Of a stretch of 64,000 bases of DNA, positions 62,215 to 64,000 are shown piece by piece. Within the stretch, counting starts at the first letter, position 1; each line of letters begins with the position of its first letter. The translations under genes were made by a program, and so were the position numbers. Below the pieces are notes generated by a model. It did no database searches and had not been told where the DNA came from. It saw nothing but the letters and a program-made list of their open reading frames with translations. The stretch is from JABHGY01 sp964525185 (GTDB taxonomy: Bacteria > Fidelibacterota > Marinisomatia > Marinisomatales > UBA1611): contig CAZGFQ010000004.1 of the NCBI GenBank assembly GCA_964525185.1, positions 1 through 64,000 on the forward strand, given 5' to 3'.

Positions 62215-64000
62215 ACTTCACGGATATACAAAAAAAACATTAATAGAATTATACTCTAACATGGTAACAGCTCGCCGTTTAGATGAGAAAATGATGATGT
62301 TACTCCGTCAAGGGAAAGCATTTTTCTTAACATCTTGTTCTGGACATGAAGCTGCACAATTGGCCGCTGCCCAAAATATAAAACCAGGAGAAGATTGGTC
62401 TTATGTGTATTATAGAGATGCTGCTTATGCATTAGGGTTAGGGACAACATCACGAGAACATTTATTATCATTTTTGGCAAAAAAAGATGATCCTGACTCT
62501 GGTGGTAGGCAATTCCCCTATCATTTTAGTCGAAAAGATTTAAGGATAGTAAGCCCATCGAGTGCAACCGGAATGCAATATCTCCATGCAGTTGGGGCTG
62601 GGTTAGCAATCAAATGGGAAAAATCAAGGGAAGTTGTGTATGTTTCTTCTGGGGAAGGGACAACCAGTCAGGGGGATTTTCATGAAGCATTAAATTGGGC
62701 AAGTCGAGAAAAATTGCCTGTCATTTTTCATATTCAAGATAATGAATATGCTATTAGTGTACATAAATCTCAACAGACCGCTGGTGGATCAATTTATAAA
62801 ATGGTAGGAGGCTATCAAAATTTGGCTAGGTTCGATGTGGATGGCACTGATTTTTTTGAAACAGACTTAGCATTTAAAAATGCAGTGGATCGAGGGCGCA
62901 AAGGAAAAGGGCCATCTGTAATTATTTCACATGTTGTTCGTTTATTACCCCATTCTTCATCTGACGACCACCGAAAATATAGGTCAGATAAAGAATTAGA
63001 TTCCTTATCCGAGAGAGATCCGATTTTTAAGTTTGAAAATACATGCATTCAAGAAAAAATATTAACTAAAAAAGAATTTGAAAAAATTAAAACGGATATT
63101 TTTAATAAAGTAAATGAGGACGCTGAATGGGCTGAAGCTCAGGATTTCCCTGAAGCATCAACCGCATTAGATCATTTATATTCAAGCGATACTCCCTTAG
63201 AAGAAACAGAAGTCAATATTATTAATGATAAAGTTGTGTTGATTGATGCTATAAACCATGCATTATCCGAAGAGTTGAAACATAATTCAAAAATGGTTAT
63301 TTATGGTGAGGATGTAGCTGATCCAAAAGGAGGTGTTTTTACAGGAACAAAAGGTTTAACAACAAAATATGGTCAGAACCGTGTCTTTAATTCGCCACTA
63401 GCAGAATCATCTATCGCAGGAACGGCAGTCGGTCTTGCAGCAGCAGGATATAAACCTGTTGTTGAAATACAATTTGGAGATTATATCTGGACCGCTATGA
63501 TGCAAATAAAAGATGAAATAACCATGGTTCGTTATCGATCAAATGGTGAATTTGAATGCCCCGTTGTTATTCGAGTTCCTGTAGGTGGATATATCCATGG
63601 CGGACCATATCATAGTCAATCTATTGATAGTTATTTTTACCATATGCCGGGTGTTTATGTTGCTTATCCATCGAATGCTGCAGATGCTAAAGGATTATTG
63701 AAAGCTGCATGTCGGATGAATGATCCAGTACTCTTTTTTGAGCATAAAGGTCTTTATCGACAAGGGTATGCGGCAAGTCCAGAGCCAGATGAAAATTATA
63801 TACTCCCCTTTGGGAAAGCAAACATAGTTCAACCTGGGGATACATTTACTTTGATTACTTGGGGAGCAATGGTTCAGAAATCATTAGAAGCAATTAAAGC
63901 AAGTCAATTTGAAAGTGGGTTGATTGAAGTAATTGATATTCGCACGTTGAACCCAGTTGATTGGGATACACTTTATTCATCCGTAACAAAAACCGGAAAA
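62207..64000 (+). CDS. Fused E1 alpha-beta subunit of a 2-oxoacid dehydrogenase (cut by right edge)
   Basis: The frame opens at 62207 (MPRLHGYTKK, AAGGAGAAGGTGA upstream) and is open to the edge for 598 codons. The first ~320 residues are an E1-alpha domain (ThDP motif VVYVSSGEGTTSQGDFHEAL, then FHIQDNEYAIS). From ~345 an E1-beta domain follows (VVLIDAINHALSEEL, YGEDVADPKGGVF, ESSIAGTAVGLAAAGYKPVVE, GPYHSQSIDSYF). The fused form is typical of FCB-group enzymes annotated as 2-oxoisovalerate or pyruvate dehydrogenase. It lies 3.8 kb after the branched-chain amino acid operon, but the substrate is not decided by sequence. Confidence 0.93.
   Translation, partial: MPRLHGYTKKTLIELYSNMVTARRLDEKMMMLLRQGKAFFLTSCSGHEAAQLAAAQNIKPGEDWSYVYYRDAAYALGLGTTSREHLLSFLAKKDDPDSGGRQFPYHFSRKDLRIVSPSSATGMQYLHAVGAGLAIKWEKSREVVYVSSGEGTTSQGDFHEALNWASREKLPVIFHIQDNEYAISVHKSQQTAGGSIYKMVGGYQNLARFDVDGTDFFETDLAFKNAVDRGRKGKGPSVIISHVVRLLPHSSSDDHRKYRSDKELDSLSERDPIFKFENTCIQEKILTKKEFEKIKTDIFNKVNEDAEWAEAQDFPEASTALDHLYSSDTPLEETEVNIINDKVVLIDAINHALSEELKHNSKMVIYGEDVADPKGGVFTGTKGLTTKYGQNRVFNSPLAESSIAGTAVGLAAAGYKPVVEIQFGDYIWTAMMQIKDEITMVRYRSNGEFECPVVIRVPVGGYIHGGPYHSQSIDSYFYHMPGVYVAYPSNAADAKGLLKAACRMNDPVLFFEHKGLYRQGYAASPEPDENYILPFGKANIVQPGDTFTLITWGAMVQKSLEAIKASQFESGLIEVIDIRTLNPVDWDTLYSSVTKTGK

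Overview
The window is a low-GC (about 35% by eye), gene-dense bacterial chromosome segment. It probably comes from the FCB superphylum, and the best guess is a marine Candidatus Neomarinimicrobiota (Marinimicrobia/SAR406)-like lineage. The reasons are secreted proteins ending in a YPNPFNPxT-type C-terminal sorting domain, a TonB-dependent receptor with an N-terminal carboxypeptidase-regulatory-like domain, a eukaryote-type one-chain glycyl-tRNA synthetase, and a fused alpha/beta 2-oxoacid dehydrogenase E1. The phylum is inferred from gene content only. A 100-N run at 23950-24049 is flanked by an identical 55-bp sequence, so this is a scaffolded draft, probably a metagenome or single-cell assembly.

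Layout. 1-6418 (minus strand): a surface/secretion locus with a lipoprotein, a TPR protein with a Fis-like C-terminal helix-turn-helix, a subtilisin-like protease and a second sorted secreted protein. The last two are each preceded by a copy of the same ~105-bp hairpin-forming repeat. A further exported protein runs off the left edge. 6419-7002: non-coding, with a degenerate inverted repeat. 7003-14446 (minus): housekeeping genes marC, argS, rsfS, a LytR_C protein, an exported protein, a GlmU-like uridylyltransferase, mnmA, a cysteine desulfurase and a metallophosphoesterase. 14620-16810 (plus): a PfkB kinase and a TPR lipoprotein, closed by a perfect palindrome shared with the convergent MoxR/DUF58 pair. 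18857-24444 (plus): rlmN, a purine nucleoside phosphorylase, an M20 amidohydrolase, a YwqK/MORN-like exported protein and a nucleoside kinase split only by the assembly gap. 24441-29863 (minus): a tight operon of aminotransferase, thiolase, class III CoA-transferase and gamma-glutamyltransferase, divergent from a secreted C69 dipeptidase. 31463-41644 (minus): TonB receptor, glyQS, a CcmH-like protein, topA, hisS, a DUF2007 protein, an exported unknown and a lipoprotein-type RidA. 41912-45734 (plus): an EnvC-like factor, DNA polymerase III delta-prime and metG.

45735-58409 (plus) is a complete branched-chain amino acid operon: ilvD-ilvB-ilvN-ilvC-leuB-leuA-leuC-leuD-cimA-ilvE. Together these make valine, leucine and (through citramalate) isoleucine. 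No threonine deaminase gene is seen. Its 386-bp leader encodes a previously uncalled 47-residue peptide whose last 27 residues contain 19 Leu/Ile/Val, followed by inverted repeats. This is a strong candidate for a ribosome-mediated attenuator and is the most interesting regulatory signal in the window. 58495-60176 holds a pterin/queuosine-type group: a QueD-family protein with its catalytic Cys replaced by Asp, a YhhQ transporter and folE. 60182-64000 holds lpdA, lipB and a fused E1 cut by the right edge, which together form a lipoate-dependent 2-oxoacid dehydrogenase locus. I saw no tRNA, rRNA, CRISPR array or insertion sequence.
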